A stretch of DNA of 47,858 bases, from NCBI GenBank assembly GCA_018262235.1, contig JAGTRY010000017.1, forward strand, positions 1 to 47,858, written 5' to 3'. The stretch comes from Pseudomonadota bacterium (GTDB taxonomy: Bacteria; Pseudomonadota; Gammaproteobacteria; Burkholderiales; Rhodocyclaceae). Below, one piece after another: positions 16,839 to 26,347 of the stretch. How positions within the stretch are numbered: the first letter of the stretch is position 1; each line of letters starts with the position of its first letter. The position numbers and the translations under genes were made by a program. The notes under the pieces are model-generated. The model saw only the letters and a list, made by a program, of their open reading frames with translations, searched no databases and was not told where the DNA came from.

Positions 16839-18251
16839 TTACAGCGAATAGTACATGTCGAATTCGACCGGGTGGGTCGTCATGCGGGTACGGTTCACTT
16901 CGGTCATCTTCAGCTCGATGTAAGCATCGATGAACTCGTTGCTGAACACGCCGCCACGGGTCAGGAACTCACGGTCTGCGTCGAGTGCTGCCAGTGCTTC
17001 TTCCAGCGAAGCGCAAACGGTCGGGATCAGCTTGTCTTCTTCCGGCGGCAGGTCGTACAGGTTCTTGTCAGCCGGGTCGCCCGGGTGGATCTTGTTCTGC
17101 ACGCCATCCAGACCGGCCAGCAGCAGAGCCGAGAAAGCCAGGTAGGGGTTGGCCAGCGGATCCGGGAAACGGGTTTCAATACGGCGAGCCTTGTCGGATT
17201 GCACGAACGGGATGCGGATCGAGGCGGAACGATTACGCGCCGAGTAGGCGAGCTTGACCGGCGCTTCGAAGTGCGGGACCAGACGCTTGTAGGAGTTGGT
17301 ACCCGGGTTGGTGATGGCATTCAGTGCCTTGGCGTGCTTGATGATGCCGCCGATGTAGTACAGCGCGAATTCGGACAGACCGGCATAGCCATTGCCTGCG
17401 AAGAGGTTCTTGCCATCCTTCCAGACGGATTGGTGGACGTGCATGCCGGAACCGTTGTCGCCAACGATGGGCTTGGGCATGAAGGTTGCGGTTTTGCCGT
17501 ATTGGTGAGCAACGTTGTGCACCACGTACTTCATGGTTTGGGTCCAGTCAGCACGTTGTACCAGCGAGGAGAACTTGGTGCCGATTTCGTTCTGGCCAGC
17601 GGTTGCCACTTCGTGGTGGAACACTTCAACCGGGATGCCCAGCTCTTCGAGGATCAGTACCATGGTGGCACGGATGTCCTGGTGGCTGTCGACCGGCGGA
17701 ACCGGGAAGTAGCCGCCCTTGACGGTCGGACGGTGGCCGATGTTGCCGCCTTCGGTGTCTTCCGCGGAGGTCCAGGCAGCTTCGTCGGACTTGATCTTGA
17801 CGAAGCAGCCAGACATGTCGGAAGACCAGCTGATGCCGTCAAAAATGAAGAATTCGGGTTCCGGACCGAAATAAGCGGTGTCGCCCAGGCCGGAGGACTT
17901 CAGATAGGCTTCAGCGCGCTTGGCGATGGAGCGCGGGTCGCGGTCATAGCCTTTGCCATCGGACGGTTCGATCACGTCACAGGTGATGATGACGGTCGTT
18001 TCATCAAAGAAAGGATCGATTTTGGCGGTATTGACGTCCGGCGACAGCAGCATGTCGGAAGCTTGAATGCCTTTCCAGCCAGCGATGGAGGAGCCGTCGA
18101 AGGCGTGGCCATGCTCGAACCAGTCTTCGTCAACCACGTGGGACGGCACGGTCACGTGCTGTTCTTTGCCGCGGGTGTCGGTAAAACGCAGGTCAACGAA
18201 CTTGGCGTCGCTTTCCTTGATCAGTTTGATAACGTCTTGAGGGGTCGTCAT
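16839..18251 (-). CDS. glnA: Glutamine synthetase, type I
   Basis: GlnA joins ammonia to glutamate using ATP, the main assimilation route at low ammonium. The 470-residue length and sequence fit the dodecameric GSI-beta type: [32 protein letters not shown], the ATP-site region with GSGMHVHQS, and the NLYDLP adenylylation site (Y399). Adenylylation control is therefore expected. The frame is open to 18527, but family sequence begins at the ATG at 18251, preceded by a purine-rich GAGAG. A sigma54 promoter lies about 115 bases upstream with an NtrC-type site further back, and a strong terminator follows. Confidence 0.95.
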   Translation of the reverse strand: MTTPQDVIKLIKESDAKFVDLRFTDTRGKEQHVTVPSHVVDEDWFEHGHAFDGSSIAGWKGIQASDMLLSPDVNTAKIDPFFDETTVIITCDVIEPSDGKGYDRDPRSIAKRAEAYLKSSGLGDTAYFGPEPEFFIFDGISWSSDMSGCFVKIKSDEAAWTSAEDTEGGNIGHRPTVKGGYFPVPPVDSHQDIRATMVLILEELGIPVEVFHHEVATAGQNEIGTKFSSLVQRADWTQTMKYVVHNVAHQYGKTATFMPKPIVGDNGSGMHVHQSVWKDGKNLFAGNGYAGLSEFALYYIGGIIKHAKALNAITNPGTNSYKRLVPHFEAPVKLAYSARNRSASIRIPFVQSDKARRIETRFPDPLANPYLAFSALLLAGLDGVQNKIHPGDPADKNLYDLPPEEDKLIPTVCASLEEALAALDADREFLTRGGVFSNEFIDAYIELKMTEVNRTRMTTHPVEFDMYYSL

Positions 18252-18365
18252 GTCTACTCTCGCTCCTAACAAATGAATGAATTGAACCGGGTTGCGATAC
18301 CTGTCCGCCATCAGTCCGCAGTACGGGAAATGTACTTTTGGGCAGCGCGTTAACGTCAGATTGGA

Positions 18366-18381
18366 AGCATGTACTGTGCCA
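18366..18381 (-). promoter_or_regulatory. Sigma54 (-24/-12) promoter of glnA
   Basis: The minus strand reads TGGCACAGTACATGCT. This gives GG and GC separated by exactly 10 bases, close to the consensus TGGCAC-N5-TTGCW. The start site would lie near 18354, about 100 bases before glnA. NtrC upstream and the NtrC-like enhancer support the call. Confidence 0.8.
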
Positions 18382-18520
18382 ATGGTGGCTGCAGGATTTC
18401 CGTTCCTGACGCATTCCGGCTCTACACCGCCGGCTTGCAGGACGCGACAATTGTGCCACAAGGGCGTTGCGGCGGGATTGTCTATGTTTTGCCCGTTTTG
18501 GTGCTTGCTGTCATTGTGGA

Positions 18521-18535
18521 GCACCAATGTGGTGC
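18521..18535. promoter_or_regulatory. NtrC-type enhancer site
   Basis: GCACC-AATGT-GGTGC is a perfect palindrome matching the NtrC consensus (GCAC-N7-GTGC core). It lies about 140 bases upstream of the glnA -24 element, a normal enhancer distance. A further GGTGC half-site is at 18500-18504. The site is also 70-80 bases before the divergent rhodanese gene. Confidence 0.75.
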
Positions 18536-18602
18536 GTTTTGAGAAAACGGGGCTTCCACGGCATACTCAAAGCTTGTTCTTGTAACGGTGATAACAATAA
18601 TC

Positions 18603-19055
18603 ATGGGAACCCTGACAGATATTCTGCGCCTGGCCAGGGCGCGTGCCGAGAAGATGAGGCTGCCTTACGAGGGGGCGCTGACGCCCCAGGAGGCGTATTC
18701 GTTGTTGTCGCTGGCGCCCGGTGCGCGCATTGTGGATGTCCGTACCCGTGCCGAGCTGGACTGGGTCGGACGCATTCCAGGAGCGATTGAAATCGAGTGG
18801 AACATGTATCCGGGGAATGTGCCCAACCCGCACTTTCTGACGCACTTGAAAAAGCAGGCGGATCCTGAATCCTTGTTGTTGTTCATCTGCCGTAGTGGTG
18901 CGCGTTCGCACAACGCGGCAATTGCCGCGACCGAAGCAGGTATGCCTGACTGCTACAACGTGCTCGAAGGTTTTGAAGGTGACAAGGATGCCAATGGTCA
19001 GCGCGGCAGGATTGGTGGCTGGCGCCATGCTGGGTTGCCATGGACACAGTCCTGA
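18603..19055 (+). CDS. Single-domain rhodanese-like protein
   Basis: The 150-residue protein is a cytoplasmic rhodanese-fold sulfurtransferase or sulfur carrier. It has the CH2A-like IVDVRTRAELDWVGRIPGA and the active-site loop CRSGARS with catalytic C96. No signal peptide is seen. The start is uncertain: the ATG at 18603 gives a normal N-terminus, while an in-frame GTG at 18588 adds five residues, and neither has a good ribosome binding site. It is divergent from glnA and precedes nadA by about 75 bases. Sulfur supply for the NadA cluster is only a guess from position; the substrate is unknown. Confidence 0.85.
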   Translation: MGTLTDILRLARARAEKMRLPYEGALTPQEAYSLLSLAPGARIVDVRTRAELDWVGRIPGAIEIEWNMYPGNVPNPHFLTHLKKQADPESLLLFICRSGARSHNAAIAATEAGMPDCYNVLEGFEGDKDANGQRGRIGGWRHAGLPWTQS

Positions 19056-19131
19056 GTACGTGCGGGATGCCGGCGGTGGGCGACTGCGGCTAAACTAGCG
19101 ATTCGCTTCAAGTATTCAATGTGTATTCTCC

Positions 19132-20232
19132 ATGCAAACTTCCACTATTTCTTTCGATCACTTCAATGTTTTGCAGGACGCGGATGCGCATGCGCGCATC
19201 CGGGCTGCCAAGGCCAAGCTCGGCAAGCGTGTCGTGCTGCTGGTGCACCACTACCAGCGTGCCGATGTGTATCAGCATCTTGATCTGACCGGTGATTCAC
19301 TCAAGCTTTCGCGCTTGGCTGGCGAAACCGATGCCGAGTACATCGTGTTCTGTGGCGTGCACTTCATGGCCGAAGTGGCGGATATCCTGTCCAAACCGAA
19401 TCAGATTGCGATCCTGCCGGATCTGGCGGCGGGGTGCTCGATGGCTGATATGGCGAGTCTTTCCAAAGTGGAACGCTGCTGGCGCGAATTGCGTGAAGTG
19501 CTGGGTACGCCGGATGCACAAGTCACGCCAGTGACCTACATCAATTCGGCGGCTGACCTGAAAGCTTTCTGCGGCGAACATGGTGGCATCGTATGCACAT
19601 CAAGTAATGCACCCAGGATCCTTGAATGGAGCTTCGCCCAGCGCGAGAAGATCCTGTTCTTCCCGGATCAGCATCTGGGGCGCTGGAGTGGCTACAAGAT
19701 GGGCATTCCGCTGGAAGACATGGTGGTGTGGGATCCAGATCTGCCTTATGGCGGATTGACACCTGAGCAGATCAAGAAGGCGAAGATGCTGTTGTGGAAA
19801 GGGCATTGTGCCGTGCATCAGATGTTCCAGCCTTCGCATATAGCCAACTGGCGCAAGCAGAATCCGGATGGCATAGTCATTTCACACCCGGAATCCGCTT
19901 TCGAGGTGTGCCTTAATTCGGACTATGTTGGCTCTACCGAGTACATCATCAAGGTGGTGAAAGACGCTGCACCGGGCACCAAGTGGCTGGTTGGCACCGA
20001 GTTGAATCTGGTTAACCGGCTGGCTGAAGAAGTGAAGCACGAAGGCAAGATGGTGCAGTTCATGTCGCCGATGGTGTGCATGTGTTCCACCATGCAGCGC
20101 ATTGATCCACAACATCTGGCCTGGACGCTGGAGAATCTTGTCGACGGGAATGTGGTCAATCGCATCACGGTGCCTGCTCAAGAGGCTGCGCTGGCCAGAC
20201 TTTCGCTGGAGCGCATGCTGGCAGTTTCATAG
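19132..20232 (+). CDS. nadA: Quinolinate synthase A
   Basis: NadA condenses iminoaspartate with dihydroxyacetone phosphate to quinolinate in NAD synthesis, using an oxygen-sensitive [4Fe-4S] cluster. The 366-residue protein shows the three-fold repeat architecture of the family. The probable cluster cysteines are C102 (AAGCSMAD), C226 (GHCAVH) and C316 or C318 (VCMCSTM). VHHYQRADV near residue 38 and HPESAFEVC near 252 are other conserved segments. nadB and nadC are not in the window. The next gene begins 27 bases after the stop. Confidence 0.94.
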   Translation: MQTSTISFDHFNVLQDADAHARIRAAKAKLGKRVVLLVHHYQRADVYQHLDLTGDSLKLSRLAGETDAEYIVFCGVHFMAEVADILSKPNQIAILPDLAAGCSMADMASLSKVERCWRELREVLGTPDAQVTPVTYINSAADLKAFCGEHGGIVCTSSNAPRILEWSFAQREKILFFPDQHLGRWSGYKMGIPLEDMVVWDPDLPYGGLTPEQIKKAKMLLWKGHCAVHQMFQPSHIANWRKQNPDGIVISHPESAFEVCLNSDYVGSTEYIIKVVKDAAPGTKWLVGTELNLVNRLAEEVKHEGKMVQFMSPMVCMCSTMQRIDPQHLAWTLENLVDGNVVNRITVPAQEAALARLSLERMLAVS

Positions 20233-20259
20233 ACCTGATTGGGGTTCGCAAACAATGCC

Positions 20260-21003
20260 ATGACAATTCTGCGGATCTGTAGCTACAACATCCATAAGGG
20301 GTTTTCTCACCTGAACCGCCGTATGGCCATCCACGAGATGCGTGCGTGTCTGCGAGGGCTGGAGCCTGATATATGCCTCCTGCAAGAGGTGCAGGGTTTG
20401 CACCTCAAGCACGAGCGACGTCATCTGGATTGGCCGGCACAACCTCAGCATCAGTTTCTGGCTGGGGCCGATCTGTATGCGGCTTATGGTGCGAACGCGG
20501 CCTATGAGCACGGCCATCATGGCAATGCCGTGCTATCGCGCTACCCCATTTTGCGTACGCGTAATCGCGATGTGAGTCTGTACCGTCTGGAGCGACGCGG
20601 CATCCTGCACTGTGAGGTCGCACTGCCGGACGGACAGGAGCTCCACTGTTTGTGCGTGCACCTTTCGTTGACGGAGCATCAACGTCGGCAGCAACTGGAA
20701 CTCTTGGCCGAGTACGTTGAACATCACGTACCGCGCCGCGCCCCTCTGGTCATTGCAGGGGATTTCAATGACTGGCGCGCGCGCGCCAATGACTGGCTTT
20801 TGTTGCGCCTTGGCTTGAACGAGGCATTTACCGAGCTGACCGGGACGCCTGCGCGTTCCTACCCGAGTACCTTGCCGATGCTGCGACTTGACCGCATCTA
20901 TCTGCGTGGCTTGCAGGCGCATTCCGGTACGGTGCATTGGGGCAAGCCCTGGTCGGGCGTGTCGGATCATGCGTTGTTGTCGGTACAGGTCGAGTTGCCA
21001 TGA
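20260..21003 (+). CDS. Endonuclease/exonuclease/phosphatase-fold protein (YbhP-like)
   Basis: The 247-residue protein has the metal-dependent phosphodiesterase fold. Visible motifs are CSYNIHKG near residue 8, LLQEVQG (metal-binding Glu), HLSLTEHQRR, AGDFNDWR and the C-terminal SDHALL (catalytic Asp-His). The start is the ATG at 20260; a TTG seven codons upstream is less likely. Its stop overlaps the start of the cardiolipin synthase gene by four bases (ATGA), so the two are translationally coupled. In E. coli the homologous ybhP and clsB are likewise adjacent, suggesting a joint role in phospholipid metabolism, but the substrate is unknown. Confidence 0.85.
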   Translation: MTILRICSYNIHKGFSHLNRRMAIHEMRACLRGLEPDICLLQEVQGLHLKHERRHLDWPAQPQHQFLAGADLYAAYGANAAYEHGHHGNAVLSRYPILRTRNRDVSLYRLERRGILHCEVALPDGQELHCLCVHLSLTEHQRRQQLELLAEYVEHHVPRRAPLVIAGDFNDWRARANDWLLLRLGLNEAFTELTGTPARSYPSTLPMLRLDRIYLRGLQAHSGTVHWGKPWSGVSDHALLSVQVELP

Positions 21004-22166
21004 AAGACGGATCCCTGTCCGGCAACCGGATCAAACTGCTGGAAAGTGGCGCCGAGTACTTTCCGGCGCTATTGGCAGCCATCGAAGCGGCACAAAGCGA
21101 AATCCTGCTGGAGACCTATATTTTCCAGCGTGACAGTACGGGCGAACAGGTCGCTGCTGCGTTGCGTGCGGCGGCTTTGCGGGGGGTCGTGGTACGGGTC
21201 ATGGTTGACGGGTTTGGCGGACGGTCATTCGCAGAAGACACCATGCCGGATCTGGCCGCCGATGGGGTAGAGGTTTTTATCTACCGCCGCGAGATCCGCG
21301 TGTTCTCACTGGGGCGTAGCCGCTTGCGCCGCTTGCATCGCAAGCTGGCAATCGTGGATGGGCGGATCGCATTCGTCGGGGGGATCAATATCATCAATGA
21401 TATGGATACCCCTGGTCAGATTCCACCCCGTGTGGATTTCGCCGTGCGGATCGAGGGGCCGCTGGTGGTCCGTATCCATAATGCAATGGTGCATCTGTGG
21501 CGTATTGTCAGCTGGGCGAGCCTGCGCCGCCGGCTGGAAACCCTGGCCTGGGTCACGCCGATCAGGAAACGTGTGGGACGCGTCCGAGCCAAATTCCTGA
21601 TGCGCGACAATCTTGGTCATCGGCGCGATATCGAAGCCGCCTATCTGCAGGCTATTGAAGGTGCGCAGCGCGAAGTGCTGATTGCCAATGCCTACTTCTT
21701 TCCGGGGCGGGCGTTTCGGCATGCCTTGATCGAAGCTGCACAGCGTGGCGTGAAGGTGACACTCCTGCTGCAGGGACGCGTCGAATACTGGTTCCTGTTC
21801 CATGCCTGCCGGGTTCTCTACCCCTACCTGCTTGGTGCCGGGGTACGGATCGTGGAGTACCGCAAGAGCTTTCTGCATGCCAAAGTTGCTGTGGTGGATG
21901 ATGGCTGGGCAACCGTGGGCTCCAGCAATATCGATCCTTTCAGCCTGTTGTTGGCGCGCGAGGCCAATCTGGTGATTCTCGATCAGGCATTTGCCGCAAA
22001 GCTGCGCAAGAGCCTGGAGCGGATCATGGCCGAGGGTGGCGTGGAGCTTACGCTGGCCGGGTGGCAGCGGCAGACGCTGTGGATGCGTCTGGTCAGCTGG
22101 TTCGCCTACGGGACGGTACGTGCGGCAATAGGGCTGGCGGGCTATCGCGGCCGGCAATCGCTGTAG
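21000..22166 (+). CDS. clsB: Cardiolipin synthase, ClsB type
   Basis: The 388-residue phospholipase D-superfamily enzyme carries two HKD motifs: H113-K115-D120 in HRKLAIVDGRIAFVGG and H293-K295-D300 in HAKVAVVDDGWATVGSSN. It should join phosphatidylglycerol to another lipid head group to make cardiolipin at the inner membrane. It lacks the paired N-terminal transmembrane helices of ClsA, and the length and neighbouring YbhP-like gene fit ClsB. The long ORF starts earlier, but the ATG at 21000 overlaps the previous stop and begins the family-like sequence. It converges on gluQ with only six bases between stops. Confidence 0.9.
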   Translation: MKDGSLSGNRIKLLESGAEYFPALLAAIEAAQSEILLETYIFQRDSTGEQVAAALRAAALRGVVVRVMVDGFGGRSFAEDTMPDLAADGVEVFIYRREIRVFSLGRSRLRRLHRKLAIVDGRIAFVGGINIINDMDTPGQIPPRVDFAVRIEGPLVVRIHNAMVHLWRIVSWASLRRRLETLAWVTPIRKRVGRVRAKFLMRDNLGHRRDIEAAYLQAIEGAQREVLIANAYFFPGRAFRHALIEAAQRGVKVTLLLQGRVEYWFLFHACRVLYPYLLGAGVRIVEYRKSFLHAKVAVVDDGWATVGSSNIDPFSLLLAREANLVILDQAFAAKLRKSLERIMAEGGVELTLAGWQRQTLWMRLVSWFAYGTVRAAIGLAGYRGRQSL

Positions 22167-22172
22167 TGCCGG

Positions 22173-23072
22173 TCAAATCGCCTGCTGGCGCATGCGTGGT
22201 ACGGCGGCGAGCCGCCAGTTCGAGCGCGCCCATTGCCACACTCCGGTGACACTCTCGCTTGCGAGTTCAGCGGGTGGCTGCTGGCCGAGAAACGTCAGGG
22301 CACGCAGCAAGTCCTTGACCGGGGACTGTGCGTCGAGAGGGGCGGCCAAGGTCTGCTTGGATAGTTTTTCCCCCGTGGTACTGGTGGCAACTGGCAGATG
22401 GGCATATGCGGGCTGCGGGTAGCCGAGCAGGCGCTGAAGGTGGATCTGTCGTGCGGTAGAGTCAAGCAGATCGGCACCACGCACGATATGCGTGACGCCT
22501 TGGGCTGCATCATCAACGACAACGGCCAGCTGGTAGGCAAACTGGCCATCGGCGCGCAGCAATACGAAATCGCCGACGGTCTCCACAATGTCTTCGTGCT
22601 GTGGTCCCTGGAGCGCATCTTGCCAAGCCAGCGTACTGGTGTCTGCCTTCACGCGCCAGGCCCGTGCCTTGCGTCCGGCAGGGAGTCCGTTGCGACAAGT
22701 ACCGGGGTAACGATGTGCGCCATCCGGCGCAAGCAGTGCCGAATCTGCGATTTCCCGGCGGGAGCATGCACAGGGATACGCAAAGCCGGCCTCACGTAAC
22801 TGATCCAGGGCTGCGCGGTAGGCGTCAAGGCGCCGACTTTGCCAAAGCACAGGCCCCTCCCAGGTGAAACCGTAATCATCCAGTTGTCTCAAGATGGTAT
22901 CCGCTGCTCCGGCAACGGTGCGCGGGGCGTCCACGTCTTCCATGCGGATCAGCCATTGCCCACTCTGATGGTGCGCTTCAAGGCAAGAAGCCAGTGCTGC
23001 GATCAGCGAACCGATATGCAGCGGCCCCGTAGGGGAAGGGGCGAAACGCCCGACGTATGCATGGCCGCTCAT
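22173..23072 (-). CDS. gluQ: Glutamyl-Q tRNA(Asp) synthetase
   Basis: The enzyme is a shortened glutamyl-tRNA synthetase that attaches glutamate to queuosine in the anticodon of tRNA-Asp. The 299-residue protein begins YVGRFAPSPTGPLHIGSL, with HIGS as the class I HIGH signature. It has a zinc-site pattern (CACSRREI then YPGTC) and the KMSKS-like KLSKQ. It ends after the catalytic domain, with no anticodon-binding domain, which identifies GluQ. I chose the ATG at 23072; the open frame upstream overlaps the adjacent receiver gene and looks spurious. Confidence 0.92.
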   Translation of the reverse strand: MSGHAYVGRFAPSPTGPLHIGSLIAALASCLEAHHQSGQWLIRMEDVDAPRTVAGAADTILRQLDDYGFTWEGPVLWQSRRLDAYRAALDQLREAGFAYPCACSRREIADSALLAPDGAHRYPGTCRNGLPAGRKARAWRVKADTSTLAWQDALQGPQHEDIVETVGDFVLLRADGQFAYQLAVVVDDAAQGVTHIVRGADLLDSTARQIHLQRLLGYPQPAYAHLPVATSTTGEKLSKQTLAAPLDAQSPVKDLLRALTFLGQQPPAELASESVTGVWQWARSNWRLAAVPRMRQQAI

Positions 23073-23085
23073 GCAGGCGCTTGGT

Positions 23086-23679
23086 TCAGCAGGCGCTATG
23101 CCGATCCGGCGAGGTGCCGAGCAGAAGATTGCCGATGACATCCATCATCAATGCATACGTCTGCTGGGATTTCTGCATGTAGCCATCCACCGGATAGCGT
23201 TTGCATACGGTGGATTCGCTCTCCAGACCCGGTTGACCGGAACGGATCAGGATCTTCAGATCCTTGCGTCCCATGGGACCGCGCAATTCGGTGACCAGTT
23301 TGAAACCTGCATCACGGGTTTCCATGACGACATCCAGCAGGACCAGATCAATCTGGGGTTCGGCGCTGATGATCTGGCGTGCCTCGGCTGCCGAGCTGGC
23401 ATGCAGAAAACGGAATGGACGGTTTGCGATGCGTGCGCGGCGCAAGGTCAGGACCGTGGCCTCATGCACCTGCTGCTCATCATCAACAACCAGCAGTACC
23501 CAAGGCGCTTTGGTATCAAGCGGCGTCTGTTCGTCCTCAGGTTCTTCGTCCAGAAAGGTGAACAAGTCTTCATCACCATCCGTCGAAGACTCCGCCAAAT
23601 CCCCACTCAAGTGCCAGGCTTGACGCGACATTGAAAAAACGGGGGGAGCAGGGAACTGCGTGTCGAACCTGGAAACCAT
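23086..23679 (-). CDS. Stand-alone receiver (REC) protein with acidic N-terminus
   Basis: The 197-residue protein has a low-complexity acidic N-terminal extension (about residues 25-55) followed by one receiver domain: D66/D67 acidic pocket (LLVVDDEQQVHEAT), phospho-acceptor D116 (LVLLDVVME) and K170 (YMQKSQ). There is no output domain. The receiver resembles that of the REC-DUF3369-EAL protein at 4605 (LDVVME; SGQPG versus TGQPG after strand 4). The ATG at 23679 has AGGAG seven bases upstream. It may act by protein interaction or as a phosphate sink; partner kinase unknown. gluQ follows 13 bases later. Confidence 0.82.
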   Translation of the reverse strand: MVSRFDTQFPAPPVFSMSRQAWHLSGDLAESSTDGDEDLFTFLDEEPEDEQTPLDTKAPWVLLVVDDEQQVHEATVLTLRRARIANRPFRFLHASSAAEARQIISAEPQIDLVLLDVVMETRDAGFKLVTELRGPMGRKDLKILIRSGQPGLESESTVCKRYPVDGYMQKSQQTYALMMDVIGNLLLGTSPDRHSAC

Positions 23680-23896
23680 TTGTGAACTCCTGAACAAGGC
23701 GAACTCTGCGGACTGTTTGCCATCGTGCCGGTTGTATGTGTTACCCGAACGATTGTTCAGTGCAGCATACCTACAACTTTAGTTAAAGGTACATGCTAAG
23801 CGTTCGCACAGCAAGACGCTTGCGTTTGGTCAGATTATGGTTCAGCGGATGAACAAAACCACGATCTGTAACCTTTCGCTACAAGCCGCCCGAAAA

Positions 23897-23928
23897 AGAA
23901 TAGGCCCCGTCGTGACGGGGCCTATTCT
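23897..23928 (-). terminator. Terminator after ychF
   Basis: AGAATAGGCCCCGT (23897-23910) and ACGGGGCCTATTCT (23915-23928) are a perfect 14-base inverted repeat with a four-base loop. On the minus strand it is followed by a T-run (complement of GAAAAAG). It ends the prs-rplY-pth-ychF operon. The remaining spacer to 23680 should contain the promoter of the receiver gene; nothing else is seen there. Confidence 0.92.
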
Positions 23929-23946
23929 GTGCGCGGTGAGGCGACG

Positions 23947-25038
23947 TCAGACGTTGAACAAAAAGTTCAGGACATCACCATCCTTGACCACATATTCCTT
24001 GCCTTCGGAGCGCATCTTGCCGGCTTCCTTGGCGCCTTGTTCACCCTTGTACTGGATGAAATCATCGAAGGCGATAGTCTGGGCACGGATGAAACCCTTC
24101 TCGAAGTCGGTGTGGATCACGCCTGCGGCTTGCGGGGCGGTATCGCCCTTGTGGATGGTCCATGCGCGGACTTCCTTCACCCCGGCGGTAAAGTAGGTCT
24201 GCAAGCCGAGCAGGTCATAACCTGCGCGGATCAGGCGGTTCAGACCCGGCTCGTCTAGGCCGATGTCGGCAAGGAAGGCGAGCTTGTCTTCATCATCCAG
24301 ATCGGCCAGTTCTGCTTCAATCTGCGCGCACAGGGCAACCACCGGCGCGCCTTCCTTGGCGGCATGCTCGCGCAAGCGATCAAGGTGCGGATTGTTTTCG
24401 AAGCCGTCTTCCTTGACGTTGCCGACGTACATGGCGGGCTTCAGGGTCATCAGGCACAGTGGCTTGAGCTGCACCAGATCTTCTTCAGACAGTTTGAAGG
24501 TGCGTGCCGGTTGGCCTTCGTTCAGGTGCGGCAGCAGCTTTTCGAGGACGGCGACAAACTTCTGTGCATCCTTGTCACCGGAGCGGGCCTTCTTCTGTTC
24601 GCGCTGGATGGCTTTTTCCACGGCGGTCATGTCGGCCAGAGCAAGCTCGGTGAGGATGGTCTCGATGTCGGCGATCGGGTCAACGCGGCCGGAAACGTGC
24701 ACCACGTTTTCGTCGTCGAAGCAGCGCACCACGTTCACGATGGCATCGGTCTCGCGGATGTTGGCGAGGAACTGGTTGCCCAGCCCTTCACCTTTCGATG
24801 CACCGGCTACCAGACCGGCGATGTCGACGAACTCGACGATAGCGGGCTGCATGCGCTGCGGCTTCACGATCTCGGCGAGCTGCTGCATGCGCGCATCCGG
24901 CACTTCAACAATGCCGACGTTCGGCTCGATGGTGCAGAAGGGGTAGTTCGCCGCTTCAATGCCCGCCTTGGTGAGCGCGTTGAAGAGGGTGGACTTGCCG
25001 ACGTTGGGCAGGCCGACGATGCCGCACTTGAGGCTCAT
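23947..25038 (-). CDS. ychF: Ribosome-associated ATPase YchF/OLA1
   Basis: YchF is an Obg-family P-loop protein that prefers ATP and binds ribosomes; in E. coli it is a negative factor in oxidative-stress resistance. The 363-residue protein has G1 GLPNVGKS (9-16), the G3 region [19 protein letters not shown], a coiled-coil insert (about 130-200) and a C-terminal TGS domain ([14 protein letters not shown] to DVLNFLFNV). Its start overlaps the pth stop by four bases, so translation is coupled, the normal arrangement. Confidence 0.95.
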   Translation of the reverse strand: MSLKCGIVGLPNVGKSTLFNALTKAGIEAANYPFCTIEPNVGIVEVPDARMQQLAEIVKPQRMQPAIVEFVDIAGLVAGASKGEGLGNQFLANIRETDAIVNVVRCFDDENVVHVSGRVDPIADIETILTELALADMTAVEKAIQREQKKARSGDKDAQKFVAVLEKLLPHLNEGQPARTFKLSEEDLVQLKPLCLMTLKPAMYVGNVKEDGFENNPHLDRLREHAAKEGAPVVALCAQIEAELADLDDEDKLAFLADIGLDEPGLNRLIRAGYDLLGLQTYFTAGVKEVRAWTIHKGDTAPQAAGVIHTDFEKGFIRAQTIAFDDFIQYKGEQGAKEAGKMRSEGKEYVVKDGDVLNFLFNV

Positions 25039-25634
25039 GCTTTTTCCTTGGGCGCCGCAGGGCGCGCGTTGATGTATTGGGTGGCGGCGTTCCAGTCGCC
25101 GCTGGCAATTTTGGGCCAGGCAAGCAGCGCCCGGTCAATGGCCATATCGATTTCTGTCTGTTCTTCGCGACGTGGCCGGTTCAGAACAAAGTTGACCACC
25201 TCGTTCCTGTCCCCCGGGTGGCCGATGCCGATGCGCAGGCGCCAGTAGTCCTGCGAAGAAAGGCGCGATGCGATGTCTTTCAGACCGTTGTGGCCTCCCA
25301 GGCCACCTCCGAACTTCAGGCGCAACTGACCGGGTGGAATATCCAGTTCATCGTGCACCACGAGGATTTCGTCAGGCAGGATGCGATAGAAATGTGCCAG
25401 TGCCAGTACAGACTGACCGGACTTGTTCATGAAGGTCTGTGGCAAGAGCAGCCATACATTCGCATCGCGTGAACGGCCTGCATAGCCATGAAAGCGTGCT
25501 TCGTGGCTGAGAGAGACACCGAGGTCCTGTGCCAGACGTTCACAAAACCAAAACCCGGCGTTGTGCCGGGTTTCGGTGTATTCGGCCCCGGGATTCCCGA
25601 GGCCGACAATCAGCTTGGGAGCTGGCTGCGCCAT
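25035..25634 (-). CDS. pth: Peptidyl-tRNA hydrolase
   Basis: Pth cleaves peptidyl-tRNAs that fall off the ribosome. Family motifs include [21 protein letters not shown] with the catalytic His near residue 24, [23 protein letters not shown] and [12 protein letters not shown]. At 199 residues it is the usual size. The ATG at 25634 shares one base with the rplY stop (TGATG); an in-frame TTG one codon upstream is less likely. It is sandwiched in the rplY-pth-ychF run. Confidence 0.95.
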   Translation of the reverse strand: MAQPAPKLIVGLGNPGAEYTETRHNAGFWFCERLAQDLGVSLSHEARFHGYAGRSRDANVWLLLPQTFMNKSGQSVLALAHFYRILPDEILVVHDELDIPPGQLRLKFGGGLGGHNGLKDIASRLSSQDYWRLRIGIGHPGDRNEVVNFVLNRPRREEQTEIDMAIDRALLAWPKIASGDWNAATQYINARPAAPKEKA

Positions 25635-26257
25635 CAAGCCTTGGCTTCGCCCTCGCCAGCTTCGGCGGCAGGCTCAGCATCCGCAGCAGCGGCACGCAGG
25701 GTGACGATCGAAGCAGCAACTTTGTCGCCATCGGTCGAGTGGGCCAGTTCAACGCCCTTGGGCAGCTTGATGTCGCGCAGGTGCAACGGCGCATTGGCAT
25801 CCAGATCCTTCAGGTCGATTTCAATGAAGCTGGGCAGATCGCCCGGCAGACCTTTCAGGTCCAGTTCATTGATGGTGTGCGAAGCCACGCCGCCTGCCAG
25901 CTTGACGCCCGGGCAGATGTCAGCGTTGATGAAGTGGACCGGCACCTTCAGGTGGATGGCGTGCGTAGCGTCGACGCGCTGAAAATCCACGTGCAGCACG
26001 ATCTGACGGAACGGGTGCCATTGCACATCGCGCAGCACGGCGGTTTCGGCAGCGCCGTCGACGTCGATGCTCAGCACGGAACTGTGGAAGGCTTCCTTGC
26101 GCAGGGCGTGGAACAGGTCATTGTGGTCCAGCGAGATCTGAACGGCAGGCTTGTCGCCACCGTAGATGATGCCCGGCGTGGTGCCAGCGTTACGCAGGCG
26201 GCGGCTCGCACCCGTACCTGTCACGTCACGCTTGCTTGCTTTTACGTTGAATTGCAT
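25634..26257 (-). CDS. rplY: 50S ribosomal protein L25 (Ctc form)
   Basis: L25 binds 5S rRNA. This is the two-domain general-stress (Ctc) form of 207 residues: an N-terminal L25 domain (about 1-95, with [18 protein letters not shown]) and a C-terminal TL5 beta domain (about 96-190, [19 protein letters not shown]). It ends in an alanine/glutamate-rich tail. The longer form is standard in betaproteobacteria, in contrast to the short E. coli protein. It lies 90 bases after prs and abuts pth. Confidence 0.94.
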   Translation of the reverse strand: MQFNVKASKRDVTGTGASRRLRNAGTTPGIIYGGDKPAVQISLDHNDLFHALRKEAFHSSVLSIDVDGAAETAVLRDVQWHPFRQIVLHVDFQRVDATHAIHLKVPVHFINADICPGVKLAGGVASHTINELDLKGLPGDLPSFIEIDLKDLDANAPLHLRDIKLPKGVELAHSTDGDKVAASIVTLRAAAADAEPAAEAGEGEAKA

Positions 26258-26347
26258 GTGAATCTCCAGACTTAAAGGGTGTCTGCCCGCGACCAGGCTT
26301 TCACCGACACAAAAAGACGGGGCCGACAGACTCCGTCCGAAACTTAT

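Noticed and set aside
16725-18269. 514-codon plus-strand open frame opposite glnA
   Set aside because: It is the reverse complement of an unambiguous glutamine synthetase gene and resembles no family. High-GC genes with biased codons often leave the opposite strand open.
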